Notes: generated by a model from the letters alone, not told the origin. Positions 44,501 through 57,400 are shown, counted from the first letter of the stretch. The stretch is DNA of 64,000 bases from Rallus limicola (GCA_022605955.1 JAKCOZ010000008.1:7690001-7754000), one strand, 5' to 3'. Numbers and translations: made by a program.

Positions 44501-47500
44501 GCCAAGGGATGAACCCCTGGTGCAGGTTTCCTCTTGATGGATTAAAAAAGGGGAATGCTTTCCCCTGCCTGGCTGGCTGTTTTTCCAAAACCTGTATGAA
44601 TGTAATGCTGTGTGAACATTTGTCCCCACCAAGTTCAGCTACAATCAGCAGAGTTATTAGAAGGGGAAAGATGGACAGAAATACATAAACACAGAGCCTG
44701 AGTGAAAAAAACCTCTTTCCTTCAAGGAACCATGCTAAACCCCTGCTTTTCAGGATAGCATGTACTTACTGCACTTTTTTCCACCTGGCTCAGAAGAATA
44801 AACACATCAAACATCTTGTTACTTTAGTTCCAGGCTTTCCCACGTTTAACTTCGCATTGGAAACATAGCTGCTAAGTGACCATTGGTCTTTAAAAGAAGC
44901 TGGGACACAATTTCACTTCAAGTTCAGACCTGACAGTGGCATCTTTGTCAACAGCACTTTTAAAAATAACTGAACCATAAAAAAAACACCTGGGCAAGAA
45001 AAGCAACTTTTTAGTTTTACCTTTTTTCCCTGTCAGCATCTGGAAGAACTCAGGGCAGTGAGCATTGACAGTCTGTCCTACGGCAGACGAAGGCCAGCAG
45101 GTCATGTTATCCCACATTCCAGCACATCTGCCTGGGGAGGCAACAATGAAACACTGATACCTTGAACAACTCTGGTAACAACACTATGCAGCATCTCCCA
45201 GTGACAGAACGCTGTGAAATTTATCCCAACAATGAAACACAATCCAACATCTCCAAACGATGAAACACCATGCAATGTCTCCCAAGGACCGGGGCAGCTG
45301 CAGGAATGAAGATGCTCAGGACTCTGAAAAGCAAGCTGGACAAGACAGAACAAATCCTGCTGAGACCTGTTGAGACCTGGATAGGACAGAACAGGTCTTG
45401 CTTGCTTTAAACCAGCCCCAGCAAGCTCCAGGCCCATCCCATTCTGGTCCTTGTCTCCACAAGTCTCTACTAGCCAGACAAAGAGCAACTTGGGCCATTG
45501 TGAACTTTGCATCAGACCCTTGGTTACCCATTTGCCTTCTGGTAACTATTGAATGGCCCTGGAAAGATGAAGGAAACCAGATGTGAATTTTTTAGCTCAC
45601 TTTTCAGTCTTTCTAAGGCTTCCACTTTGAGTGACCCTGATGTTTTCCTTACATAATCCTTCTGTAAACAGAAAAAGATACAACATGACTAGAAGTTTAA
45701 ACAGTTTCAGAATGATACTAGGGAGAGCAGAGAGGCACAGTATCAATGTCATCCTTGTACTACCATAAATTCTCCTCCACTTTTCATCTCTTTCCTTATG
45801 CCAAGAGGGTGCTGTCGTGAGTAATGCCAACAGACCATTTTCTGGGCTTGGCTGTGGGTCTCAGGGGCTTTTCTGCTGCAGGAGAGGAAAACTCCGCCAA
45901 GCTCTGTCAGTCTCTGGGACTGTAAAGGGAAGATCATCACATTTACAAGCCAGAGCAAAAACAAGTATGTTGGTACATACCAAATATGCTGGTACAATCT
46001 GCCTGCACTGTTGTTTTTTCAGATGCCAAGTTTCTGACAGTGTGACCTGCCTGTTGGAGGACCCATCTCAGAGCAACCATTGAACCTGGAGTCCTGCTGG
46101 GCTCTGCAGGCCTGAGCCTGTGGGTCAGTTGCCATCCCTGGACCTTCTGCCACCTGAGGCCTCCATCAGCTGCAGAGACTAACACTGCCCGGATTCACCC
46201 CGTTTCCCTCAGTTAGGTGCACAAGCTGCCTGTATTAAGGATAGACATCTGATGGTCCCCTCCTACAATCAGGATCTGAGGGGGGCTTTTCTATCTGTGT
46301 CCTCAGCTTGGCTGTGTTGCCTTCTGGTAGAAGTGGTAGAGAGGCAGCAAGGAGCTGGAGGTCAGTGGAACACAGTGTAATGGTGATCTCAGCCTTGCTT
46401 AGCTGCTTGAAGCTGGTGTGGATGCATTTTGGCCTGCAGTGCAGTGTTGATAGAGAAGACCTGCAGCTGATGCCCCTTGTGACACAGGGAAGCTGCAAAC
46501 CTGGTCTTTCTTATTTTGCTCTTCTCCTGCAAGCATTCAGGCTGATTTGCTTCTGCCTCCACTCACCGTCACTGGTTTCTGCAAAGCCTTGTCCATGGGT
46601 TTTGTAACATGCCAGGGAAAAATGCAGCTACTGGAGCATGCCAGGACCACCCTACACCTGGCAGGTCCCAGCATGTGCCAAATGCCCTGCATGCTCACTG
46701 GAAGTGGAGGGGAGTAAGTGTCGAGTGTTTTCTTCAAACACTGCAGGCTTTATAAGGGCAGCCTCCATTAGCCTGACAAAAATATTTACATTTCTGGAAA
46801 TGTGTTGGTTTCCTCCTGCACAAGGGTCCTAGTGCCTGGAAATACAGAGCTTTCTGCAGCCAGGGCTCCTCAGCACTGATGTCCTCCCTGCAACAATGTT
46901 TATCACAGAATCACAGAATTGTAGGGGTTGGAAGGGACCTCCAGAGATCATCAGGTCCAACCCCCCTGCCAAAGCAGGTTCCCTAGGGCAGGTCACACAG
47001 GTTGGCATACAGACAGGTCTTGAATTATCTCCAGAGAAGGAGACTCCACAACCCCCCTGGGCAGCCTGTCCCAGGGCTCTGTCACCCTTACTGTGGGACT
47101 TGGCAACCCCCTACTTCAAAGCAATTGTTAATAGTTTAATAACTGAAGCATCACCTTGGGTGGTACTCACACCTCGCCATGCTGCATTGTTTGCACTATG
47201 GAACCTCCATGCCAACACCACTGGTGTAAGGCCCCCAAATCAGACTGGGTGTACAGGTGAATCTCTCAGCATTACAATGTTGAGATGCTTGCCACTCAGA
47301 AGGAGATAACAGAAAGCAGCTGAGCCATTCCTCCCACAGGTGGGCTTCTTGTCATTCCTCATGGACCAAAGCTGCTGCCACCCACCCTTACCTAGCTAAA
47401 GAGCCTCCTGGGTGGAAGAGAAGATGGCAGCATCTCCCTGACATCTCTCTGCTATTTGGGACGTCCCTCAAGCAGCAAATAGAGCATTCCCCAGCAACCA

Positions 47501-50500
47501 TACTTGGGGTCACCACATCCAGAGTTCCCACACCTCCAGAAGCTTCCCCCCTGCTCCCTGCACCTGAGAGGGTTATCCCTTCTTCACTCATGCATGCCAA
47601 AGAGCATTACCATGACCCGGCTTACATTAATGTAACACTTCTCCCTTCTCCAAGCCAAGGGCATTACAAGAGTGTGGCCTTGTGAGAGTCCCTTTTTCCT
47701 TATACTGCAGGAAGATAAAAAGACTTCGTGCTCAACTGCTTTGTGCTCGATTCACACGCAACTAATCCTGTGTGCTTGTGCCATTGTCACAGAGGTGTGA
47801 CCACTGCAGCAGAGATGGCACCATGGAAGCTCGTCCTCTGCTTTGCCCTCCTTCCTGTTAGCACCAGTCAAAGCTTCTGGAGTAGGTGCATGAAGGATGG
47901 GGTATGGAAGGTGACCTACACCTCAGAAAGCTGCTTTTCTCTCTCCACATGAACCACTAAGGACGTGCTGAATCCCCAGAGCTTTGTTTCTCTCTCCTTC
48001 AGACTGTAGTCTCTGTATGGCATTTTCTCTGTGCAGAGCTCAGACATGCAAATAATGGAAGGCTGGAGTTTTCAGATGCACCTTTCCCCAGAATAAAAGC
48101 ATTACTCTGTGACTTACCAAGGTAACAAACCTTCCTTGAGTAAGGGCCAGCAGGAGGAAATTCCTGGTCTTTCTCTTCGGGAAACATTACTTGGGGAAAG
48201 ATGTGCATCTTACCCCCTGTTTATTCTTCTGAGGTTTCCCTGCCAGGAGGTGTGTTTGCAGAGATACACAGAGGGGCTTAGTCACTCTGGCCACTTCTAA
48301 TGGTAGCCCTGAGCCCATGGCAGTATGCCTTGTTCGACCTGACTTGTAGTGTCAGAAGAGCAATTTCAAAAGCCATTGAGAAATGCTTCTGAAAGATTTA
48401 ACACAATCCTACCCTTTTAGCTTCTCTCTCCGTAGATTTGGGGAGAGGAGCACAGAGTAGAATTATCCTGTTTAGAACTGTTATCCAAGTAGCAAAAGGC
48501 CTCAAGGGAATTTTAAAGACTTGGATCCAATTTAAAACTGGATTAGCTCTCTGTTGAGGAGCTACTGTTTTACTGAGAGAAAATGAGAGCATCTGTGAGA
48601 CGGCACTGCCTGCTAATGCTAGTGCTGGTCCACAGCTCATGGTCCTGTGAAGTTTAACTTGTGTCTCTGGAGTTCTGGCACAGAGGAACCACAGAGCTCA
48701 ACATTAGTCGTGTCACAGGATTGAAGCAGAAAAATGTATAGGTTCTCAAGCCACCCTCCTCTTCAGCGAAGGGCACCGGGGAAGGAAAGAACAATATTTA
48801 TTTATTCCTATCATCAGAATTCTTATAAGCAATGAGGCTGCTCTGGAGCAGTGGGTAACCTGCCATAAAGTACCCTGTCACTGCTACACAGGTGTGATGC
48901 CCTGAAGCAGTGCTCACACCCATCCGTCTGCAAGGCTCACAGGCATAAAATGAAGATGGAGAAAAATGCTAGGCGTGCTAAGAAACTAGGCAATACATCC
49001 TCCCTCTGAGTCCTGCTCTTCAACCAGGCAATAGTGAACCAGTTCTATGTCTCCAGCACTCTCTGCTAGAAAGGAATGCTTTGAAACTAAGGAAAAGCCT
49101 CAACTCTTGCTCCACACGGTAGTTTATCTCTAGCCAGGACACCCATCACACAGCACATCTCATGGGAGCTCCATCGCCTTCTGCACAGGTGAGGGCCTTG
49201 CCATGTCATGGTCCACAGAAGTCCCCCAGTTCAGTCTGGGAGACGCTGTGAATGACAAGCCCATCTTTCACAGTGATGGCTGCTCATGCACAAACAATTG
49301 TCACATCTGTTGCCTCACAGAATTACAAGGTTGGAAAAGATCATCGAGTCCAACCATTTCCATGCTATGCTAAACTATAGCCCTAATGACCACATCTACC
49401 CTTTTTTTTTAAACACATCCAGGGAAGGTGTCTCAATCCCCTCACTGTTCCAGGCCCTGACAACTCTTTCAGTAAAAAATTTTTTCCTAACATCCAACAT
49501 ACCCTGTGGGATGCTGACCCAGCTGCTGCCCTGGGGCAGGTACCACTCAGAGCATGGGCAAGCTTCAGTAACTGCTTGCAGTTATCTGCCTGAGACCCCT
49601 AGCACATGAATGCGCTTGCTCAGCTGTGAAAGGGAAGCTGTCTGCATGGTGAGGACTCAGTATCACAAGACCTTCCCAGGCCAAAAAGCTCCCTTACACG
49701 ATGATAAATCCCCTCTGAAGTACAAGAGTGCTGTTATGTGACAGTAAGTTGAAGTAAGGAGGAAGCACCAGACGCCTTCAGGGCACATGATGTAAATGTT
49801 GGCTGCTGGTATTCATTGATTTTGAAGGCAAATGTAGTTAAGTAAATCTGCACTTACTGGGTTGACTTTATAAAAAAAAACAACCTCTTTCCAAGATAAG
49901 AAGAATTCCAAACCCTCTGTATTTGCAAGATTTTGTTGTGGATGTGCTCCCTGATCATAAGGAGCACAGTTGGGAGGCTGAGTTAAAAGGTGCTGTGACC
50001 CTTGCTGTCACAGTAAGGTCAAAATCCAACTCTTGGAGCCTTTTAACATATCTTACTTAGTTTTCTGCTCCTAAATGAGAGATGCTTACAAGGTGTATGC
50101 CTCCTATGGGCAGGAATGTGCAGTATCTGATTTTGAGACCACTCAGCTTAGTTGAGAGCAGTTTTTACCGTGTATATTGGTCCAGTCTTTACCTGAGCTC
50201 GGGAGTAGATCGTTTCCAGACGTCCTGTTCTTTGCCTCCAGCAAGAGAGTCTCAATGCAGTCTTCTTCTTCCTTTTTCAGGACACTCAGGAGGTCACAGA
50301 CAGGTGGGACAGCTCTGACCTGCAAATTTTAAAAGCAGCAAAATCACTTTTCATCTTAAGACTTACAGTCCCTTGACAGGATTTACCCTTCTTATGCTTA
50401 CATTCCTCTTGCAACCCTATCAAGTGGCTGTGGGCAATATTTCCTCAAAATACAGTCAATTTCCTTGAAATACAGTCAGTTTTCCTAATTGGGTCTGCCT

Positions 50501-53500
50501 TTTTAAAGTAGCAGCAGGCAAGCACAGACTGAGCTTCTACCTCAAAAATTAATGTGTTATTCTGCTAAATAAAGTACATGAGTGGGATGCTCTTCCAAAG
50601 GGCTGCAGAAACACCCAGGGCACTGCTGGACTCTCTTAGAACATCAAGGAATTAATTATTCACCCCTGGAAGTGTTAAACCATGGACCCAGCAAGTCATT
50701 TTCCTGGGCACAAGTGATCCTAGATACATGTAGTGGTTGTAGAGCACCCAAGCCTGTTTCATGGCTACTGGTCAGGAAGCTGTAGGACCCAACCTGAAAG
50801 CAGAATCTCATCCAAATTTCTCTGTGAGAACCTAGACGGTAATTTCTCCTAAGGCCATTTTCTCACCTTCCCATCTTCTCCCATCCTCCTTTCTCCCAAA
50901 GCAGTGTGGAAATGTTAGTCTTAACTCAGTTCTGATGTAGCAATTAAACAGGTGGTTTATGTTATATGTAGCTTGACCAAAATGAACATATGAAACAACT
51001 ACCCACCATAAAAATGGCATGTATTAGAAATCACTGTGCAGTGATTTGCAGAGCAAGGTCCCAGTTGTTACATCTTGCAGTAAAAATGTACTTTTATAAT
51101 TTCTGGAATTTTACCACTTTCTATTATTTTTGACAGTAAAAATACTAATATAATTTATGTTATATTAAAAACAAACTCAAATTTATTTATAAATTCCCAT
51201 TATGGAACTTGTGTGTGTGTGTATATATACACACATATGTATATACACTCAACACATTTAAAAGATGAAAAGCAAGCCATCAGTGTATATTATTTGAAAA
51301 GTATCAGGCAGAATATTTTTATGTACTTTGTGCAGGGAAAGTTAACCCAGCAGCATCATACTATTACTCAGCCTCATCAGTTTTGCAGCATTGCTGATCA
51401 CTTTCAAATTAGATTTAGGAGAAAGACTGATCACTGAAATCATTGTAATGAGAACTATTCCTTTTCTACAATTAAATTCTAACCTGAAAGACATCAGCGA
51501 CTATATTCCCACTCATTTTGGCTGGATGTGCTCTGGGTATTGTATTTCTGAACAACGTTTGATCTTTTCAGCAGTGTGTCATTCCTCATGTAACTGACCA
51601 TCATGTTTAAAACTTCAGCATCTTTCTCCCTTGTCTTTGTGCGTCACAAAATAAATAAACTAAAAAAGCTATTTGGTTTTGCATAACGTAATGAATTTTC
51701 TGCAATCACACACGCAAAGAATCCAGATTAAATAAACTATCCTCTGCTGCCAGGATTTCGATGAATTTTTTAATCCACGTCATATTTGAAGATAAAATAG
51801 ACTTTTAAAAATCCGTTTAATCTCTGGGAAAAAAAAAAATAAACAAAGTATCTGGCTGGAGTAACGTGTATAGAAATGTAATTGCATTTAGTAGCTTCAG
51901 ATGTTGGCTGAAGGCTGAATTTGATGATTTCTAAATGCTGACCGATCTTTAAAACGTGCATTATTTATCACTCTCTATTGTTACCTATTTGATTACCAGC
52001 TGTAAAGCAATTTAGTGTATTTTCAGAGTTCACAAGTGACAGTTAAGACCTACAACATACTTCTGTAGTGTGTCTGTCCAAACTTTGACTTGAAAACACA
52101 TTAAAAACCATACTAGTGATGAGCATTTGCATGTGGGTTGTACAAGGTGATACTGAATGTATGCAAAAGCAAGTGCTAGCCCTCATGTTAGTAACAATTT
52201 CAGCATCAGGGAAATTGTTCACCTTAAAAAAGGCTATAAGTCTTGTGGGCAGCCTTTACTTTTGAGAAGTGTAGGTCCTGAGAAAGCTTTTGTTCTAAAG
52301 AGAGACTTGAATGTTATTTCTTTCTGGCTAAGAATAAGCCTGTGTGCTTTTAGCACATTCAGCTGCAAAGACCACCCTGATGATCTGATGCAACGTTCTT
52401 TTCTCAGGTAAAATGTGTGGCTCAAGCAGGAATATGGTGAAGTTTTTACAGTTACTGTTTAACCCCACCAAGCGATGTCCACTCTTTCCTTCTGACCAGA
52501 CACCTTGCTCTGGTAATAGACATGCAGGAAACCAGATTTTAAAACCAGATAAAGCAGAAGGCCTCCAGGTGCTAGTTTAAAGACCTTGTTTTTCCACAAG
52601 CGCTGTTCCTCTGTCGGTCTTTGCCAACGCTGGCATCTGATGGGGCAGGCTGGGTGCGAGCAGGACCATGGCAGGTCCGGCGCGGCTGTTTGCCGAGCGA
52701 TGCCACATCCCGCTTCCCGTGCCACAGCCAGATAACCCCACTCTGCTGCCAGCTGCGCTCAGTCTCGCTCGTGTTTACCATCAGCAACCGGGAGCAAACA
52801 GCCGGCCCCCGCACCTTGAAATCGAGGAGGAAAATGGGCTCCTTCCTCTCCCTGCGGTTTCTTCGTCTTTTCCTAAACAAGTTCTTTGGAACAGCTCCCA
52901 GGCTGTCAGGTTTTGATGAGGGGGCAAGACATCCTCATGTGTTGTTTAAGGAAAATATAAAGTACCCAAAGGATTTAAAATAGAAATCACTGTGATAACT
53001 AGGTGTCCAAACCAGGACAAACCAGCTGCAATTTGTGACACTTGATAGCAACAGCCAACTGCAGTTTTTAACCTGTAGAATGAATGGATCTAAGTGCTAC
53101 TTAATATAAATAATATCTTCAGCCACAGAATTCACAGCTATGTGAGAGTAAGTGGGTTTAGTTTAATGAGAGGGGAACAAAAGATGCCTGGCAAAATCAA
53201 AATAGGCATTTTGAAGGACTGTTCTCGTTCTGAGAACAAGCAGAAGGACATGCTCTCAGTGGCATCCAGAGCAGTGACATCTGTTTACAGAGTTCTTTAG
53301 GAAACACCTGAGAACAGGAAAGCACAGTAACAAGAAACCCATCATAATCACTATTTTAAATGTGGAGGATGACCAAGAGGCAAAAAAAGTTTACAGGTTA
53401 CATTTACTCTGCAACTAAATTTCTAGGCAGAACTTGGTTTTTTTTCCGAATTTTAACCAAATCCCCTTCTGGGACAAACAGATTAAGTTTTCCATTAGTT

Positions 53501-54203
53501 GCAATGAAACAGGGACTTTTTACATGTGCCAAGAGCTTGGTCCTTTCTTGACTTCTCACACCTAAGCTGGATACATTTCAGTCTTGGATCAATATGCTTT
53601 CAAAACATGAATAAGCTGAGCAGCACCTGGAGATCATAGCCCAGGTTCAGCTGTCCTTCCCGACCAGTCTGAGTAGCTGGAGCTCAGCCTTACAATCTGT
53701 CACATAAATTCCCAGTGAAGTGATAAAGCTGAAAGGAAGAAACCAAACTTTGTGGGTCAACCATCGTTTTGCTTCCCTTCAATCTGAGTCAAGGGAGACT
53801 TTGGTAGTGGTGGGCATTCCCACTTAGGGGATTGCTGGTGCAAATCAGCAAAGCTTCTCTAAACAGCAACAAATCTTTTCTCTTTCATCACAGAATATGT
53901 TTACCAAAGCAAGTTAGTAACACTGCTGTCTCTATGTAGATAGGGAAACTGAGGCATTTAGCATCTAGCCACCTGGCCACTGTCAATTAGCACAAGAAGC
54001 AGCAGAAGCAAGAGTAAAATAATAATAATACAAAAATCAATCAGCTTCTACACAGACTTTTTTAAACAAACACACCACAACTTCATGGAACAGAGGTGCA
54101 CTTACTCAGACAACGTGCGATTCCATGCAATTGGGAATAAATAGCTCTGAGCACCTACCAGGACAGCTGAAATCCAGAAGACGATCACCCAGATGGTCCA
54201 CAT
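32520..54203 (-). CDS. SCTR: Secretin receptor, class B GPCR, complete, 13 coding exons
   Basis: SCTR is the Gs-coupled receptor for secretin in exocrine pancreas, bile duct and other epithelia. Exons, 5' to 3': 54203-54159, 50319-50193, 45131-45021, 40655-40552, 40261-40164, 39167-39035, 37774-37621, 37528-37468, 36935-36866, 34273-34182, 34085-33947, 33777-33736, 32696-32520. All borders are GT-AG and phases join to 1353 nt, 450 residues (human 440). A hydrophobic signal peptide ([15 protein letters not shown]) starts the protein; an in-frame TGA just upstream fixes the start. The hormone-binding ectodomain has seven cysteines (C23, C36, C60, C69, C83, C101, C117) and N-glycosylation sites N46, N66, N100 and N122. 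Seven membrane segments follow, with the C209-C279 loop disulfide pair and the TM7 motif [20 protein letters not shown]. Residues S360-T363 look like an insertion in loop 3. The tail ends SSVL. Confidence 0.97.
32697..33735. other. SCTR intron 12
   Basis: Intron before the last coding exon. No repeat or RNA gene was recognised. Confidence 0.5.
34274..36865. other. SCTR intron 9
   Basis: Begins (minus-strand acceptor side) with a run of 16 A at 34278-34293 on the plus strand, which is the polypyrimidine tract of exon 10. The segment around 35220-35400 is purine-rich on the plus strand. The 181-codon plus frame at 34615-35160 has no recognisable domain. Confidence 0.5.
36936..40163. other. SCTR introns 5-8 around exons 6-8
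   Basis: Introns 8 (36936-37467), 7 (37529-37620, only 92 bp), 6 (37775-39034) and 5 (39168-40163). A repeated gtgtctgtctgcacctgg pair lies near 39457-39510. No transposon was recognised. Confidence 0.5.
41218..41660 (+). mobile_element. CR1 LINE 3' fragment in SCTR intron 3
   Basis: In plus-strand sense the fragment shows CR1 ORF2 end blocks in decayed frame (gaggctgggggagctgggct, ttcagcctggagaagagaag, gctggaacaggctgcccaga). The standard tail follows (ggttggagctctatgatcc, cctcccaaccc), ending with two ATTCTATG octamers at about 41641-41656. It is antisense to SCTR. Confidence 0.93.
43805..43818 (-). promoter_or_regulatory. CTCF-like motif in SCTR intron 3
   Basis: The minus strand reads CCACTAGAGGGAAC, fitting CCASYAGRKGGCRS with one mismatch. 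Its orientation faces the forward motif at 13741. A small direct repeat (catttaatgcatc twice) follows at 43839-43862. Motif-only call. Confidence 0.45.
43839..43862. repeat. Short direct repeat, 12-13 bp unit twice
   Basis: Catttaatgcatc is present twice in direct succession. No function seen. Confidence 0.7.
45136..45290. repeat. Degenerate minisatellite beside SCTR exon 3
   Basis: Imperfect units of about 28-35 bp recur with the cores aacaatgaaacac, catctccca and atgcaatgtctccc, about four to five copies. It begins within 10 bp of the exon 3 acceptor and extends into intron 2. Confidence 0.6.
46903..47090 (-). mobile_element. CR1 LINE 3' fragment in SCTR intron 2
   Basis: In plus-strand terms it starts with the reversed octamers (atcacagaatcacagaat), then ggttggaagggacctccaga, gatcatcaggtccaacccc and the gcagcctgtcccaggg block. 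These are the complement of the CR1 3' end and ORF2 C-terminus. Same orientation as SCTR. Confidence 0.93.
47091..50192. other. SCTR intron 2, remainder
   Basis: Apart from the second CR1 fragment (49313-49525) no element, RNA gene or coding exon was recognised. Confidence 0.45.
49313..49525 (-). mobile_element. CR1 LINE 3' fragment in SCTR intron 2
   Basis: Cacagaattacaaggttgga, then atcatcgagtccaac and later ttcctaacatccaac give the reversed CR1 tail and ORF2 end. An internal T run is present and the copy is well diverged. Confidence 0.88.
50439..50486. repeat. Two-copy tandem repeat in SCTR intron 1
   Basis: Two adjacent units share aaatacagtca followed by a ttt-cc segment (caaaatacagtcaatttcc / gaaatacagtcagttttcc), about 24 bp each. 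Confidence 0.6.
51208..51250. repeat. TG/TA/CA microsatellite
   Basis: Simple (TG)n passing into (TA)n and (CA)n: gtgtgtgtgtatatatacac. Intron 1 of SCTR, within an AT-rich stretch. Confidence 0.85.
52600..52930. promoter_or_regulatory. GC/CpG-rich patch in SCTR intron 1
   Basis: An isolated GC-rich segment in an otherwise AT-rich intron, with CpGs such as gtccggcgcggctg and gccgagcgatg and a FOX-type gtgtttac motif near 52770. Frames exist on both strands but no domain was recognised. It may be an intronic enhancer or alternative promoter; evidence is compositional. Confidence 0.3.
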
Positions 54204-54420
54204 AGTCAATCACAGGCTGTTTCCTTCATCCCTTGCACACCAGAGGTGACCGGTCTGTCTGTACGCTCTCCAGTGTGGCTCTTAGCTCCTTTCACTTCAT
54301 CCCTTTCCCTCCTCAGTTTTTTTTCCTTCCCAGCTTTGACTATCCTTAGCCAATGTTTCTTTCCAGCTGCTAAGTCCTAGAGAGCATCAGCAATGACAGG
54401 ACACCCTCCCCTCCCTCTTC
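54204..54420 (-). promoter_or_regulatory. SCTR: Presumed SCTR promoter, no TATA box seen
   Basis: This is the sequence immediately upstream of the SCTR start codon on the minus strand. A CCAAT box reads on the plus strand (gccaatg, about 54349-54355), roughly 145 bp from the start. No CpG island or TATA box was seen. The transcription start is not determinable here. Confidence 0.4.
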
Positions 54421-57400
54421 CCCCCCCCCCCCTTCAAGCTCTCCTCCTCCTCTGCAGAAGCCTCCTGTCCCAAGAATAACAGCACCTCTCTTGAGCATGT
54501 TCCTACTATCGTCTGCCTCCCTTCCCGGCTATTATTCACTGTTATCGACGGGTGTCGCTGGGGAATGATCATTCCTCCTGCTCCCAAGATAAGGGACCAA
54601 GCAGGACTCCTGTGTAAGATGTCAGTCCTACGATGGCAGAGGTGATCAATCAAGGGGAAATACAGCCCTGGAACAAGCGCCCTGCTGAGAAACAGGGTTG
54701 GAGGAATGGGATTCAGGCTGCCTGCACTGCTTCTGCTCTCGACAGCTCTGCACATGCCTCCTGCAGCGAGCACGTATCCCGGAGAGCCAGAAATCAGGAG
54801 GCTGGCAGAGCCTGCTGCAGCCAGCCACCCATGCCTTCCACCAAGCCCAGGCGAGCACAGCTGCTGGAGGTGAAGAAAAACCTCAAGTCTGGGGTCAAGG
54901 GACCCCAGGGAAAACTCAAATAGGGAAACTGCTCTTCCCACCCTTTCCAAAGTGGACTCTAAATGCTCCTGGGACTTCACTCTCTCATCCAACATCCAGA
55001 GAGAGTCAGTCTGCACTTTGTCCCAATGTTATAGGTTGCAAGAAATCACTGGGTTGGATCCCCGTGGTACCTCATCGGTAAGACACAGATTCCAGCTGTC
55101 CTGGGCTTCCCACGGGCAGTTCCTCCACAGTCCCCTTTTCCCAGCTCTTTGTTTTTATAGGTTTAGTTTTTGTGGCAGAACAGTTGTAAAGGGGCTGTGT
55201 GCTTACTGGGGGTGTGAGCTCCCAGCTGCCCAGGCAGGCTCTCCAAACCCTTGCTTGCCAAGTTCACTTGTAGCACAATAATGAATGTGGCTTCAAAAAA
55301 GAGCTCAAGTTTGCACTGCATGCCAGTGCTCTTTCCGAAAGCACTGCAGTCTTGGCAAAGCCTCTTGAAACACCCTTTACCACCTTTTACCAACACACCA
55401 CCAATTATCACAGGTCAAATAGAATGAAGGGCTGCCCAGGACGCAGGTGTGCTCCAGATCTACCAGTAAAGTCAATGACTGTGGCCATAAAATACACGGC
55501 TTGTTACCTGCACACTGAACATCTAGTCACTGGCTTAGGCAAGACATCTGCTGAGCAGCAGTGAAGGAATCCATGTTTCCTAGCGAGCATTGCCCTTTAC
55601 CATGCCTGCTCTGAGCACAGTAACTCCAGCTTTTCTATATACATGCTTCTTAGGGCTCTTGAATTGCATTGCTCCATTTCCCCACACACTGCCCTCATCT
55701 CCCCCCACATCCCCAGAGCAGGAGTGGGGCAAATGGCAGCACTTGCTCTAACCCCACGCTATGTCTGTCCTGCCCAGCTCCCCAGTTTGCATTGCACAGC
55801 ATCCTTTCCATTGTGAAGGACAAACGTTTTGGTTCTCCTTGTCCTTGTCCAAACAAAACTTGTAGAAACTTCCATTTCTTGAAGAGCTCTGCTTTTCCAC
55901 AGAGTTTGGATGAAACTGGTCAAAGGACTAAACAAATTGTTAAAAGGGGGGCTGAGAGGCAGCCAGACGATGCCATTACAGTAGTCTCAAGAAACCACAC
56001 TGGCAGTGCTGCCTCATCTCAGTGGAGTGCCAAGTCACTCTCTCTCTTCCTTTGGCTGAAGGAATATTCTATTATTCCATTCATATTGTAACAGCTTCCC
56101 CTGAAAGCCACCACTCTTGCTCCTGTTTATGTAGTCAAGGGAGCTTTGTTCCTGAAAGTACTCCTGAATGTGGGGCATGCTCTGAAACAGGCCATGGTCA
56201 CCTGGGGTGGTGGATTTAAACACCAATGGTGTGGATGAAGAGCCTGTCACCCTCCCATTATATTCATGTGCAGGCTCAGCATTGGGAAGTCGGGTGCAAA
56301 ATAAAACCTGGAGAATTCTCACCTGTGCAAACCACTCCTTGGCTCGCAGCACAGTGGATGTCAGTGCAGCGGGACAGACAGCACACACTGGGAAACCTAG
56401 GAGCAGCAGCAGACCACAGACAGTTCTCACCAGTAATTCACACATCCCAAAAAGAGGTGTTTGTTTAACTAAACAACACAGCGGTGCTCTTGGCTGTGTG
56501 CATCTACCTTTACTCCTACCCAGTATATCCATTTTAAGTGTGCCACAGCTGGAATTTCTTTGAAGTCTGTAATCTAAACCAGAAACGATACCTCAGAGTT
56601 TGTTCATGCAACCCTGAAAGACTTTTTATTGTAACTTTAGGAGTAAATAAAAGAAATTGCTTTGCTTTGTGTTACTCAGATTGTTGTTTACTAATCAAAC
56701 ACTAACCAACTTTGATGTTAAATATTTATTAATACTTAAAATTTCCATTAGCGTTTCAGTCTAATACTTCATTTTTCTCCCTCCTTCACTAAATAATTAA
56801 ATCGCTTGCGATGCCCCTCACACAGCTTGACAGTCAGGCATATATTTTTCATCTCATATTTGGAATATGATATATATATATATATTTGATACTTCATGTG
56901 TGTATATATATATATCATATACCTTATATGTGATATATGATATATATGATACATCATATATGTGATATATATTATATATACAATACATCATATCATATGT
57001 ATATCATATATATCACATATATGGTATATATCATATATACACATATATGATATATATCATATATTAAAAAAAAACTGAGGTGGGAACCACCTGTTTAAAC
57101 CCTAGTTCACAATATTTATTTATACTAGCCTTCCCAAGGAAATCTGCAGATTTATTGGCTGATAATCCCCTCTTTTCACCTACCTTTTCCACTGATTTGC
57201 TACCTCTTGGGAAACCCTGAGGTGCCTCGTTCAGCGTATCTGATGTGGAAGCGGAGATGGATTCTGGTTCACACTCAACTGTCACTGTTCAAGTGGACGG
57301 ACAGACATGTCAGTTGTGCTTCCGTGGGAGGAGAAATATGATACCATGCTGTTTGCTCTACTGTGTTCCCACGGTCCTTTGTGTGGAAACAGGAAGAAAA

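Larger units (their letters stand above)
41661..45020. other. SCTR intron 3, distal part
   Basis: Apart from the CTCF-like motif at 43805 and the short direct repeat, nothing was recognised. The 199-codon plus frame at 42457-43056 is antisense intronic sequence without recognisable domains. Confidence 0.45.

Noticed and set aside
54387..55016. 209-codon minus-strand frame upstream of SCTR
   Set aside because: Passes through a C homopolymer and shows no conserved features; upstream TGA in the SCTR frame rules out an N-terminal extension.
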